A stretch of 64,000 nucleotides of DNA from an uncultured Lachnospiraceae bacterium. GTDB taxonomy: Bacteria; Bacillota; Clostridia; Lachnospirales; Lachnospiraceae. A program made the translations under genes and the position numbers. The notes under the pieces are model-generated. The model was given only the letters and a program-made list of their open reading frames with translations. It made no database searches and was not told the DNA's origin. The stretch is taken from positions 62,001 to 126,000 of the forward strand of contig CATOPL010000008.1 of assembly GCA_951802115.1 (NCBI GenBank), given 5' to 3'. Below are positions 8,488-17,924 of the stretch, in pieces. How positions within the stretch are numbered: the stretch's first letter is position 1; each line of letters starts with the position of its first letter.

Positions 8488-10719
8488 CTAGTATGCATTT
8501 AATGGATTATAATCAAACTGTATGTATAGTTTCTGCCACACAGCATCTTTTTCCAGTATCGTTTCTATCTGTTTTCTGACTCCGAAAAGAACCGTTTCTT
8601 CCGGGTGCTTCAGGTAAATAACCATACGGTACATATCGCTTTTTTTCGAAAGCGCCGCGGCCGCCGGCCCGATCATAGCCAGGCCTTCCGTCCTCAGCCG
8701 GCGGATAATGCCTCCAAGCTTTTCTGCCTGGCCTTCCAGATATGCATCGTCGCAGGCAGACAGATAGATTCCCAGCATGGAAGCCGCCGGCGGATATCCG
8801 AGCATGTTCCGGTATATCATCTCCTGACTGTAGAACTCTTCGTAATCCTGCCTGGCGGCTGTCCGGATGCTGTAATGTTCCGGCACATAGGTCTGGATCA
8901 TCGCTTCTCCCGCCTTATCGCCTCTTCCCGCCCTGCCTGCTGCCTGAGTCAAAAGCTGAAAGGTCCTCTCGGATGAGCGGTAATCAGCCGCATATAAAGA
9001 CAAATCAGCTGCCAGAACTCCTACCAGCGTCACATTGGGAAAATCATGCCCTTTTACAATCATCTGCGTGCCAACCAGCACATCCGCCTCTCCCCGCCCA
9101 AAAGACGCCAGTATCTTCTCATAGCCTTCCCTGGATCTGGTCGTATCGTAATCCATCCGCAGCACCTTTGCCTGCGGAAAAAGTTTTTTCACTTCTTTTT
9201 CAATTTGCTGCGTTCCGGCACGGAAACCGCTGATATAGCGGGAACCGCAGGACGGGCAGAGCGCCGGCATACCAGTCTCATAGCCGCAGTAATGACACTT
9301 CAGTCTCCCATCATTGTGAAGCGAAAGCGTCACATCACAGTGCGGACATCGAATTGCCTGTCCGCACGACCTGCAGGACACAAATCCCGCCAAACCCCTT
9401 CTGTTCAAAAACAGCATCGTCTGCTGTCCTCTGCGCAGCCGGTCTTCCATGGCCGCCTTCAGTTTCCGGCTGAAGATACTGTAATTTCCCTCTTTTAATT
9501 CCGCACGCAGATCAACGATACTCACTTTGGGAAGCCGCGCGTCCCCAAACCTTCCGCTCAGGCGGCAGAGCACATACCTGCCGGCCAAAGCGCACGTATA
9601 ACTGTCTATTGACGGCGTTGCACTGCCAAGTATTACAGATGCGCCGCAAAGTCTCGCCCGAAACCGGGCTGCTTCCCTGGCATGATATCTGGGAACGGTT
9701 TCACTTTTATAAGAATTCTCATGCTCCTCATCGATAATAATCAGTCCTGTATGCGCAAAAGGCGTAAACAATGCCGATCTGGGCCCGATCATCACGTCGA
9801 TTTCTCCATTCTGCGCCCGCAGAAACTGATCATAGCGTTCCCCGTCCGACAGCCGTGAATGCATGACTGAAACTCGTTCTCCGAATCGTTCATAAAATCG
9901 GGCGACTGTCTGAAATGTCAGAGCAATCTCCGGAATCAGTACAATCGCCTGCTTTCCCTCCCGGATCACGCGTGCAATCAGTTCCATATACACTTCTGTC
10001 TTGCCGCTTCCCGTCACTCCATGAAGCAGATAGGTCCTGCGGACCCCTCTGCTGTAGTCCCTCCAGATGCATTCCACCGTTTCTTTCTGTTCCTGATTCA
10101 GCACAACCTCTTTCTTCTTCTGTAAGAATTGACCGGCAAAAGGATTCCGGTAAACCCTTGTTGACTCCACCCGCAAAATCCCATCCCGTTCAAGTCCCCG
10201 GATCACAGCAATAGACAGCTTCAGTTCCTCCGCTGTTTTCTGCTGATCCAGTATTTCATTCTGAAGAAGCGCTTCCAAAAGCCGTGCCTTGGCATGATAA
10301 TGCTTTCTCTGATATTCTTTCAGCAGCTCCTGACCTTCTTCCCTGGAAATATTTCTGATAATGGTCTTCTTCTGCTTCTGTCTGGTCTTCTGTTTTACCG
10401 GAAGAACCGTCTTCAATGCCTGATTCATTGTAGAGCCATATGTTTCTCTCATCCACGCGGCAAGTGCGATCATCTGTGATTCTGCTTTCACGCTGCCTTC
10501 CACGATCCCGCTGATCTCTTTGATTTTTTCCGGCGGATAATCCGGCACCGCGGCAAATCCCACCACGCATGCTTTCATCCTGCGGTTTCCCATGCCGAAA
10601 GGAACTTCCACCTGCATCCCGACCTCCAGCCTGTCTTTCAGACGCTCAGCAACCCGGTACTGAAACACCCGATCCAGCTTTTCGTGAGAGATATTCACAA
10701 TGACATTGACAAATTCCAT
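8488..10719 (-). CDS. priA: Primosomal protein N' (replication restart helicase PriA)
   Basis: Superfamily 2 DNA helicase that reloads the replisome at stalled forks. The 743 residues comprise an N-terminal 3' DNA-binding domain, Walker A GVTGSGKTEVY, the DEEH box IIIDEEHENSYKSE, GSATPSID (motif III), the zinc-binding insertion with four CxxC-type pairs (CRSCGQAIRCPHC then CHYCG and CPSCG), and GTQMIVKGHDFPNVTLVG (motif V) with QAAGRAGRG (motif VI). All motifs are intact. It lies between murE and def in the same run. Confidence 0.96.
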   Translation of the reverse strand: MEFVNVIVNISHEKLDRVFQYRVAERLKDRLEVGMQVEVPFGMGNRRMKACVVGFAAVPDYPPEKIKEISGIVEGSVKAESQMIALAAWMRETYGSTMNQALKTVLPVKQKTRQKQKKTIIRNISREEGQELLKEYQRKHYHAKARLLEALLQNEILDQQKTAEELKLSIAVIRGLERDGILRVESTRVYRNPFAGQFLQKKKEVVLNQEQKETVECIWRDYSRGVRRTYLLHGVTGSGKTEVYMELIARVIREGKQAIVLIPEIALTFQTVARFYERFGERVSVMHSRLSDGERYDQFLRAQNGEIDVMIGPRSALFTPFAHTGLIIIDEEHENSYKSETVPRYHAREAARFRARLCGASVILGSATPSIDSYTCALAGRYVLCRLSGRFGDARLPKVSIVDLRAELKEGNYSIFSRKLKAAMEDRLRRGQQTMLFLNRRGLAGFVSCRSCGQAIRCPHCDVTLSLHNDGRLKCHYCGYETGMPALCPSCGSRYISGFRAGTQQIEKEVKKLFPQAKVLRMDYDTTRSREGYEKILASFGRGEADVLVGTQMIVKGHDFPNVTLVGVLAADLSLYAADYRSSERTFQLLTQAAGRAGRGDKAGEAMIQTYVPEHYSIRTAARQDYEEFYSQEMIYRNMLGYPPAASMLGIYLSACDDAYLEGQAEKLGGIIRRLRTEGLAMIGPAAAALSKKSDMYRMVIYLKHPEETVLFGVRKQIETILEKDAVWQKLYIQFDYNPLNAY

Positions 10720-10746
10720 CTTCCAGCGATCCTTTCCCCTGATGTT

Positions 10747-12213
10747 TCACTCTGACAGCTCTTCCAGCACCTCCCGGATCAGATCCCTTTCATCCATGGG
10801 ATACTTCTTTCCTTTAATCTCCTGATAATTTTCATGTCCTTTCCCTGCAAGCACAATCACATCACCCTTCTGCCCGTGTTCAATCACATAGCGGATCGCT
10901 TCCTTCCGGTCGCAGATTTCCACGAAAGCTCCGTCGGTTCTCGCCATTCCGGTTTTAATATCGTCAATGATCGCCTGGGGATCCTCAAATCTGGGATTAT
11001 CCGATGTGATAACGGTCAGATCCGCCAGACGCCCGGACACTTCACCCATCTCATAACGGCGCATTTTTGAACGGTTGCCCCCGCATCCGAAAACGCAGAC
11101 CAGGCGTCTGGGATGATATTCTTTCAGAGTCAAAAGCAGACTCTCCAGGCTCATGGCATTATGCGCATAATCAATCATCAGAATAAAATCATCAGACACT
11201 TTGATCATTTCAATGCGTCCTTTTGTCTTTACTATCTTCAAAGCTTCTTTCAGATCTTCTTCTGAAACATGAAAATGCTCACAGACTGCGATCGCAACCA
11301 GAGAATTGTATACACTGAAAGTCCCCGGCACATCGATTTCTATATCCATATCCAGTTTTCCCGATATGTGATATCCGACTCCCAGATAACCCGGTCTTCC
11401 GATCAGCTCCACATTGGAAGCCCGGTAATCTGCTGTTTCAGAAAATCCGATCGTTTCCAGTATGCAGGTATGTCCCTCCATCACCATCTCAAAATGCTCA
11501 TCATCCGCATTGACAATCCCTATGTCACACTGCCGGAACAGACGACCCTTGCATTCTGCATATTCCTCAAAGCTCGCATGTTCATCAGGGCCAATATGAT
11601 CCGGCGCAAGATTGGTAAAGATTCCAATCTCAAAAGGAATCCCTGCCGTCCGATGCATCATCAGTCCCTGAGAAGAGACTTCCATAACGCATATCTGACA
11701 GCCCGCATCCGCCATCTGTGCAAAATACTCCTGTATCAGATAAGACTCCGGCGTCGTATTGTTGGCCGGAATATGTCTATCCCCGATGATCGTCTCAATC
11801 GTTCCGATCAGACCCACCTGATATCCGGCGTGCTCCAGAATATTTTTTACCATATAGGTAGTTGTAGTCTTACCTTTCGTTCCGGTAATCCCGATCACTC
11901 TCAGTCTTTCCGCCGGATAATCAAAATATGCCGCTGACAGAAGAGCCAGCGCATAACGGGTATCCGGAACAAGAACCAGAGTCACTCCTTTTGGCACTTC
12001 CACTTCCCTCTCCGCCACGATAACACCGGCGCCCTTCGATATGATCTCCTCTACATGTTCATGGCTGTCATACACTGCACCCTTGATGCAGACAAACATA
12101 CAGTCTTTGGTAACTTTTCTGGAATCATAGACAAGGGCAGAAACCCTGCCCTCACCGGTTCCGCTTATAATCTGATGGTTGAGGTTTTTCAGCAAACCGG
12201 AAACTGCTTTCAT
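10747..12213 (-). CDS. murE: UDP-N-acetylmuramoyl-tripeptide synthetase MurE (meso-diaminopimelate type)
   Basis: Adds the third amino acid to the peptidoglycan stem peptide. Central ATPase motif GITGTKGKTTTTYMV, followed by NNTTPE and the DNPRFEDP motif, whose DNPR signature is typical of enzymes adding meso-diaminopimelate rather than lysine. The start is ATG 12213 (488 residues, MKAVSGLLKN): GGAGG is 7 bases upstream, whereas the longer frame to 12258 lacks a site. It is the first gene of the minus-strand housekeeping run and has its own promoter at 12300-12328. Confidence 0.94.
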   Translation of the reverse strand: MKAVSGLLKNLNHQIISGTGEGRVSALVYDSRKVTKDCMFVCIKGAVYDSHEHVEEIISKGAGVIVAEREVEVPKGVTLVLVPDTRYALALLSAAYFDYPAERLRVIGITGTKGKTTTTYMVKNILEHAGYQVGLIGTIETIIGDRHIPANNTTPESYLIQEYFAQMADAGCQICVMEVSSQGLMMHRTAGIPFEIGIFTNLAPDHIGPDEHASFEEYAECKGRLFRQCDIGIVNADDEHFEMVMEGHTCILETIGFSETADYRASNVELIGRPGYLGVGYHISGKLDMDIEIDVPGTFSVYNSLVAIAVCEHFHVSEEDLKEALKIVKTKGRIEMIKVSDDFILMIDYAHNAMSLESLLLTLKEYHPRRLVCVFGCGGNRSKMRRYEMGEVSGRLADLTVITSDNPRFEDPQAIIDDIKTGMARTDGAFVEICDRKEAIRYVIEHGQKGDVIVLAGKGHENYQEIKGKKYPMDERDLIREVLEELSE

Positions 12214-12299
12214 GAAATATCCTCCTTCTATCGTTCTGAGCCTACCGCAAAACGGCATCTGTTATTACTGTTCACTCCTGCGCGGACACTTTTCAGTGT

Positions 12300-12351
12300 A
12301 GTATAACACATTTAGGCTGGTCTTGCAATTTTACATTGACAACATTATAAT
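12300..12351. promoter_or_regulatory. Divergent sigma-A promoters sharing one palindromic -35 hexamer
   Basis: TTGCAA at 12323-12328 is its own reverse complement. Reading plus, it is followed after 17 bases by TATAAT (12346-12351), serving the HD-domain gene at 12417. Reading minus, it is followed after 17 bases by TATACT (12305-12300), serving murE. Both are near-consensus, so one -35 box appears to serve two opposite promoters. Seen directly in the sequence; use in the cell is inferred. Confidence 0.7.
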
Positions 12352-12416
12352 AGATTTGCAGTTGAACCGAAACACTGCCAAATATTCATTTTCAGGAAAG
12401 GATAAACAGGCATCTT

Positions 12417-13004
12417 ATGTTACCGACCAGAAAAAAAGCCGAAGAAATTTTAAAAGAAGCTGAAAAATGCAACCCGGGACCGTGGGGCAATCACAGCCGC
12501 GTAGCTGCACACTGTGCAGAAAAAATCGCGCATGAATGTGCAGATCTGGATCCCGACAAAGCATATATACTGGGACTGCTGCATGATATTGGACGAAAAT
12601 TCGGTATCCGTCATCTGGGACATGTTTCAGACGGATATTCCTATATGATGTCTCTGGGCTACGATGAAGCGGCCAGAATCTGCCTGACTCATTCCTTTCA
12701 CAATCAGATTCTGGAAGATTATATCGGAAAATTTGATACCTCCGAAGAAGAATTGTCACTGATCAGGAGTAAACTGCAGGCTGTCTCCATGAACGAATAT
12801 GACCGGCTGATCCAACTGTGTGATTCACTGGCAGGCGCAGAAGGTGTAATGAATATCGAAGAACGTATGGAAGATGTGCGGAAACGGTATGGAGACTATC
12901 CTCAGGAAAAATGGAACCGGAATCTGGAATTAAAAAGGGAATTTGAAAACAAGACGGGAAAAAACATTTATCTTGTGGTAGAAAAAGAAACTTTCAGATT
13001 GTAG
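12417..13004 (+). CDS. HD-domain phosphohydrolase
   Basis: Protein of 195 residues with one HD domain. Metal-binding residues are visible in order: H in WGNHSRVA, the His-Asp pair in GLLHDIGRKFG, H in RHLGHVSDGY and a later Asp in IQLCDSLAG. This pattern fits the small HD hydrolases related to nucleotide or tRNA phosphatases (COG1418/YqeK-like). The substrate cannot be read from sequence. The promoter at 12323-12351 serves it, and the YbaK-like gene follows after 35 bases on the same strand. Confidence 0.85.
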   Translation: MLPTRKKAEEILKEAEKCNPGPWGNHSRVAAHCAEKIAHECADLDPDKAYILGLLHDIGRKFGIRHLGHVSDGYSYMMSLGYDEAARICLTHSFHNQILEDYIGKFDTSEEELSLIRSKLQAVSMNEYDRLIQLCDSLAGAEGVMNIEERMEDVRKRYGDYPQEKWNRNLELKREFENKTGKNIYLVVEKETFRL

Positions 13005-13039
13005 ATTAAGAATAAATCACAAAGATGAGGAATCAGAAA

Positions 13040-13519
13040 ATGAAAAAGAATTCGGACAAAACCAATGTCATGAGACTGCTGGAGCAGAAAAAGATCCGTT
13101 ATATCAGCCATGATTATACCAATACCGGCGTCATCAGCGGCGTCGAAGTTGCCGCCGTTCTGCATCAGAATCCGGATCAGGTATTTAAAACTCTGGTAAC
13201 GGTTGGAGCTTCCAATACCAACTATGTGTTTCTGCTTCCTGTTCAAAAGGAACTGGATCTGAAGAAAGCCGCCAAAGCCGTCAGTGAAAAAAGTATTCGC
13301 ATGGTCCGTTCCCAGGACCTGCTGACACTGACCGGATATGTACATGGCGGCTGTTCTCCTCTGGGAATGAAAAAAACGTTCAAAACGATCATTGATCTTT
13401 CTGCGGCAGAACTGGATACTATTCTTTTCAGCGGAGGCAGAATCGGCCGCCAGATAGAGCTTCCGTTCAGTGAACTGAAAAAAGTACTGAACTTCGAACT
13501 TAAAGAGATCACAGTCTGA
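13040..13519 (+). CDS. ybaK: Cys-tRNA(Pro)/aminoacyl-tRNA deacylase, YbaK/EbsC family
   Basis: Trans-editing hydrolase that clears mischarged Cys-tRNA(Pro) or similar. Family motifs seen are HQNPDQVFKTLV (with the catalytic lysine), FLLPVQKELDLKKAAKA, GYVHGGCSPLGMKK and the terminal FSGGRIGRQIELPF. I start at ATG 13040 (159 residues) because GAGG lies 8 bases before it; the ATG at 13025 has no such site. The last 11 bases overlap the convergent GNAT gene. Confidence 0.9.
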   Translation: MKKNSDKTNVMRLLEQKKIRYISHDYTNTGVISGVEVAAVLHQNPDQVFKTLVTVGASNTNYVFLLPVQKELDLKKAAKAVSEKSIRMVRSQDLLTLTGYVHGGCSPLGMKKTFKTIIDLSAAELDTILFSGGRIGRQIELPFSELKKVLNFELKEITV

Positions 13520-14327
13520 CTATATTACCGTTTTCATTTCGTCCTGTATATGTCCAGCGTAACGGACGCTCGCCTGTCACCTCATACGCTTCATACTCAT
13601 AATCCAGATGGTAGCCCAGCTTTTCTGCCAAGGCCGCTGACCAAGGATTCTGCGCATCCCATCCCGGATACCAGCCGCGTTTCCGACACTCCAGAATCAG
13701 TTTCGCTCCGCAGATGAAAGCAAGTCCTTTTTTTCTGTGGTCTTCTCTGGTATCGATCTCAACCTCAATTCCTCCCCTGTATCCGGAATAAGAAGAAGCG
13801 CCCGAGACCGGTTCTTTGTTTCTGGTGATCACCACTCCCAGACCATATTTTTGATACTCACTATAATTCTCATACTGTGCAACCCAGTCCCTGCACCAGT
13901 CGATTTCTCTGCAGCGCCGGAATAACGCCTCGTCCATCATCTGTATCACATATCCTTCCGGCAGCCTGTCCGCCTCCCTCTGTAAGTATTCCAGATCAAA
14001 GACATCCGGTTCTTTCCTGAAAGCATAGCGGATAACCTTTTTGGCCCCTGTTCCGTGGCACTGCTCAATCAGTTCCGCCCAGCCTCTGCTTCCCGGAACC
14101 ATAATCAAAAACGCTTTCTGCTCTGCCCCGTACAGGACCAGTTCTCGGTCCGGCTTTCCTGCCAGAAAACAGAAATCTCCCAGCATCGCTATGGCAGAGG
14201 ACGGACGTTTCAGACAGTCTGTATAAATACTGCCCATCACGTCCTGCAGACACGACCAGATCATGGTCTCCTGCCATCCTTGGAACAACGGCGCCGCCGC
14301 CTCTGTCTGTCTCAATCTGTATACCAT
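13509..14327 (-). CDS. GNAT family N-acetyltransferase
   Basis: Protein of 272 residues with a C-terminal GNAT fold. The acetyl-CoA-binding region is IDTREDHRKKGLAFICGAKL (the R/Q-x-x-G-x-G/A loop, here HRKKGLA), followed by YPGWDAQNPWSAALAEKLGY, typical of the GNAT_acetyltran subfamily. The N-terminal half is a variable domain. The start is ATG 14327, with GGAGG 7 bases upstream; the longer frame would run into the alpha-galactosidase stop. The substrate is unknown. Confidence 0.85.
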   Translation of the reverse strand: MVYRLRQTEAAAPLFQGWQETMIWSCLQDVMGSIYTDCLKRPSSAIAMLGDFCFLAGKPDRELVLYGAEQKAFLIMVPGSRGWAELIEQCHGTGAKKVIRYAFRKEPDVFDLEYLQREADRLPEGYVIQMMDEALFRRCREIDWCRDWVAQYENYSEYQKYGLGVVITRNKEPVSGASSYSGYRGGIEVEIDTREDHRKKGLAFICGAKLILECRKRGWYPGWDAQNPWSAALAEKLGYHLDYEYEAYEVTGERPLRWTYTGRNENGNIVRL

Positions 14328-14383
14328 AGACGCCTCCTGCTGATTTTTTCCTAAAAACAGAGGACTGTCTTTTCCATTTTCTG

Positions 14384-16621
14384 TCAATCCTCCGCTTTTA
14401 ATACATAAATTCTGGAGTCAAAATCACAACTGTGCTTTTCGCTCAGAGTCCCGTCCATTGCTCCGTTTTCTGTGGTCACAAGACCTGCATTCATCAGTTC
14501 ATCCCCATAATAACACGCTCCGCTCTCCAAACCTTCTTCACAGACGCAGTAAGACAGATTTTCATCCAGTCCGCTTAACCGAAGTCTGCCAAGCGGCACA
14601 TTGGCGCCGTTTAATGTCCTGTACCAGCCCACAACTGCCTGCCTCCTGTCCTCGCTGACCACCATCCATGCTGTTATATTTTTCTCAAAAGGACTGCTTA
14701 AGCGATAAAAATCGCCAAACTGAATGAGTTTGCGGTAAGTCTTCATAAAGCGAATCTGTTCTTTGACCTGAATGATCTCTTCACCGGCCAGCTTGTTCAG
14801 ATCCAGCTCATAGCCAAACGTGCCAAAATATGCCACATTGGCCCGTGTGTGAAGCGGCGTATCGCGGTACACCTGATGGTTTGGCGTTACTGATACATGA
14901 CTGCCGATACTGCTGACGGGATAGCAGAACGAAGTCCCATACTGAATCTTCAGACGCTCTACGGCATCGGAATCATCGCTTGCCCATCCCTGGGGCGCAT
15001 AGTACAAAAGTCCGGGATCAAACCGTCCTCCTCCGCTGGCGCAGGACTCAAACAAAACCTCCGGAAACTCGGACGTCAGGCGCTCATACAAATCATAAAC
15101 TCCAAGTATATAACGGTGGAACACTTCACCCTGCCGGTCAGCAGGAAGTGCCTCAGAATAACACTCCGTGATGCTGCGGTTCATATCCCATTTAACATAA
15201 GAAACTTTCGCTTCTGAGAGAATTTTTTTCATCATCACATAGACCGCGTCTACCACCTCCCGGCGGGAAAAATCCAGCACATGCTGATGTCTTCCCAGAG
15301 AAGCATGTCTTCCCGGCGTTTTCAAAATCCAGTCCGGATGAGCACGATACAGATCAGAATCCGGATTCACCATCTCCGGCTCAAACCACAGTCCGAATCG
15401 CATACCCAGAGCCTCGATCTTCTCTGCCAGTCCCGAGATCCCTCCCGGCAAAAGCTCCCGGTTAACAATCCAGTCTCCAAGACCTGCATGATCATTTCTC
15501 CTATCCCCGAACCAGCCGTCATCCAGCACAAACAGTTCCACTCCGCACTCTTTTGCTTTTTTTGCAATCTCCACCAGACGATCTTCTGTAAAATCAAAAT
15601 AGGTAGCTTCCCAGTTATTGTTGAGAATCGGACGTTCCCTGTCTCTCCAGTATCCTCTCGCCAGACGGCTGCGATACAACCGGTGAAACGTACGGCTCAT
15701 ATCTCCCAGACCGCGGCTGGAATAGACCATCACCGCCTCAGGCGTCTGGAAAGAAGCGCCCGGATCCAGCTTCCAGCCAAATCCAAAGGGATGAATACCA
15801 AGAAGCACCCTGGTCGTATCCTGTGTATCCACCTGCGCCTGGGCCAGAAAATTGCCGCTGTAAACAAGGCTGAATCCGATCACTTCTCCCTGTGTCTCAT
15901 CCGCCGTAGGACGCTTTAATACAATAAATGGATTCTGTTCATGTGAGGAATTTCCGCGGATACTGTCCACTGCCTGAATCCCCTGTTCCAGCCTGCGCAC
16001 CTTCAAGTGACGCTCTCTTGCCCAGGCGCCGGAAAACTGCAGCCAGTCATATTCACTGTCCGGAAGATCCATGCACAGACTCATGGCTCTTTTAAGCTGT
16101 ACTGCTTCCGTACCCTCATTCTGAAACCTGACACTGCGGGCAAGAATCCCTCCCTTGGCAAAAATGGTATAGAAAAGTTCCAGCACAATACCTGTCAAAG
16201 GATCTCTGAGCTTAATAATCAGTGTCTCCGCCTCTTTCGGCTCTTCCGTATAAGTTGCAGGAAGTCCCGGAAGCTTCGGTTTTCCCTCTGTGATTCTGTG
16301 ACTTTCATACAAAAAATCTGAGAGTGTACTTCCATTTTTCTGCAGAATGGACACTGCAGGATGGCGAAAATCCGTTGTCCCGTACACCCCGTACTCCTGT
16401 TTGATGTGCTCCAGAGAAAAAGTGGCATCGTCATCAAATACACAGGCTGCCATAGCACGCTGCACCTTCTCCTGAAGATAAGAAAAATCTTCTTTATGGT
16501 GAATTTTTTTTCCGAAATACAGTTGCCCCATGTGTCCGTTGGGCAGAACCGTCATCACATAGCTGATCTCCTGGTTAAACAGGTGAAACGTCTTTGTTCT
16601 CTCACTAAATAAAATACTCAT
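14384..16621 (-). CDS. Alpha-galactosidase, glycoside hydrolase family 36
   Basis: Hydrolyses terminal alpha-1,6-galactose from raffinose-type sugars and melibiose in the cytoplasm. The 745 residues have the GH36 N-terminal beta-sandwich, then the (beta/alpha)8 barrel with FVLDDGWFG, the catalytic nucleophile in YVKWDMNRSITE, and FESCASGGGRFD close to the acid/base aspartate in GWASDDSDAVERL. There is no signal peptide. The start is ATG 16621, preceded by AAAGGAGAG, rather than the 42-residue upstream extension. The AraC regulator behind it, read in the same direction, probably controls it. Confidence 0.94.
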   Translation of the reverse strand: MSILFSERTKTFHLFNQEISYVMTVLPNGHMGQLYFGKKIHHKEDFSYLQEKVQRAMAACVFDDDATFSLEHIKQEYGVYGTTDFRHPAVSILQKNGSTLSDFLYESHRITEGKPKLPGLPATYTEEPKEAETLIIKLRDPLTGIVLELFYTIFAKGGILARSVRFQNEGTEAVQLKRAMSLCMDLPDSEYDWLQFSGAWARERHLKVRRLEQGIQAVDSIRGNSSHEQNPFIVLKRPTADETQGEVIGFSLVYSGNFLAQAQVDTQDTTRVLLGIHPFGFGWKLDPGASFQTPEAVMVYSSRGLGDMSRTFHRLYRSRLARGYWRDRERPILNNNWEATYFDFTEDRLVEIAKKAKECGVELFVLDDGWFGDRRNDHAGLGDWIVNRELLPGGISGLAEKIEALGMRFGLWFEPEMVNPDSDLYRAHPDWILKTPGRHASLGRHQHVLDFSRREVVDAVYVMMKKILSEAKVSYVKWDMNRSITECYSEALPADRQGEVFHRYILGVYDLYERLTSEFPEVLFESCASGGGRFDPGLLYYAPQGWASDDSDAVERLKIQYGTSFCYPVSSIGSHVSVTPNHQVYRDTPLHTRANVAYFGTFGYELDLNKLAGEEIIQVKEQIRFMKTYRKLIQFGDFYRLSSPFEKNITAWMVVSEDRRQAVVGWYRTLNGANVPLGRLRLSGLDENLSYCVCEEGLESGACYYGDELMNAGLVTTENGAMDGTLSEKHSCDFDSRIYVLKAED

Positions 16622-16750
16622 GGAATACTCTCCTTTTTTCTTCCTGGTCCGCTGTTTCGTGGCCATATTATTACATAAAAAGAAAAGTTCTGGATAGTAG
16701 TTTTTGTTATATAAAATATGCAGAATGTTGGATTTCACCTCAGACATACT

Positions 16751-17626
16751 CTATATCCCATGAGGCATCTCTTTTCTCTTTTTCCGGTGTTCTTCCTGCT
16801 CCTGCTGGTATTTTTTTCGATACTGCAGAGGCGTCATCTGATATTTCTCCTTAAATATTCTGCCAAAAGCCGCAGGATCCCGGTAGCCGCAGGAATAAGC
16901 CACACTTTCCATGGACAGCTCCTTTGCCGACAAAAGCTCCGCCGCCCGGGACAGCCGGTAATTCGAAAGATACTCCTGCGGCGAGCTTCCTACATTTTCC
17001 CGAAACAATGTATACAGATAACTTCTATTAATACATACATATTCCGCAATATCCGCTACCCGGATGGAATGCCCGTAATTGTCCTGAATGTAACCCAGCG
17101 CCTTTTTAATATACAGGTTCTCCGTTCCATGTCCCTGTACAGTCGGCAGAGATATATCCCGGGCAAGAACCGAAAAGAACATGTACAGACTTCCTTCAAG
17201 AAAAAACTGATCTGTCGCCGAAATTGTATAATTTTTCAACATATGGACTACCAGGTTTTTCAGCTCTCTCCCCTGCTCGCTTCGAAATACCAGCTGCCCA
17301 TACCCAAGTCCTACGTCTTTCAAATATTCTTCTGCCCGTCGGCCATTAAATCCAACCCACAAATAAGTCCACGGTTCTTTTTCATCCGCTTCATAAAAAA
17401 TCTGTTTCCCCGGCTCAATTAAAAAACCATGTCCCGCTGACAGATCATACCGTTTTCCGCCGGTCCGGTAGTGCCCTTTTCCTTCCAGAATATAGTGAAT
17501 CAGATAATTGGATCTGAGCGCAGGTCCGAAGCTATGCAGCGGTTCGCATTTTGCATAACCGCAGAAACACAGGTAAAGATCAGAAAATTTCCGGTCAGAT
17601 AACTGCAGTACATAGGCGTCTTCCAT
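16751..17626 (-). CDS. AraC family transcriptional regulator
   Basis: Regulator of 291 residues. The N-terminal cupin-like sensor (about 1-160) has LIHYILEGKGHYRTGGKRY and FLIEPGKQIFYEAD. The C-terminal pair of helix-turn-helix motifs has IRVADIAEYVCINRSYLYTL, then ESVAYSCGYRDPAAFGRIFK, the classical AraC signature. The start at 17626 follows AAAGGAG by 7 bases; the 31 upstream residues are not conserved-looking. It lies 129 bases upstream of the GH36 gene on the same strand and probably activates it in response to an alpha-galactoside. Confidence 0.92.
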   Translation of the reverse strand: MEDAYVLQLSDRKFSDLYLCFCGYAKCEPLHSFGPALRSNYLIHYILEGKGHYRTGGKRYDLSAGHGFLIEPGKQIFYEADEKEPWTYLWVGFNGRRAEEYLKDVGLGYGQLVFRSEQGRELKNLVVHMLKNYTISATDQFFLEGSLYMFFSVLARDISLPTVQGHGTENLYIKKALGYIQDNYGHSIRVADIAEYVCINRSYLYTLFRENVGSSPQEYLSNYRLSRAAELLSAKELSMESVAYSCGYRDPAAFGRIFKEKYQMTPLQYRKKYQQEQEEHRKKRKEMPHGI

Positions 17627-17924
17627 ATCTTTTCTCCTTTCCTGCCGCAGTGTACGATTCAGCCGGAGAAACATCCCTGCAGCCTTTACGGAATCGTTCC
17701 GAAAATCAGAATCCGGCACAAAACAGCTTTCTGTAAATGTCCGGATTATTTAACAGGCGGCAGTAAAATGCCCGGGACAAAACGTTTTCTGTTTTCTGAA
17801 AAGCGCCTGCTTTTTACAGTTCTCAAAAAACCGTCCGCCCCGGGTCTTTCGGCATAACATTGCAGAATTCTGTTCCCACAGCCCCCCGCAGCAAACGCGG
17901 CGGTCTGTGCGGAACATTTTCTCT

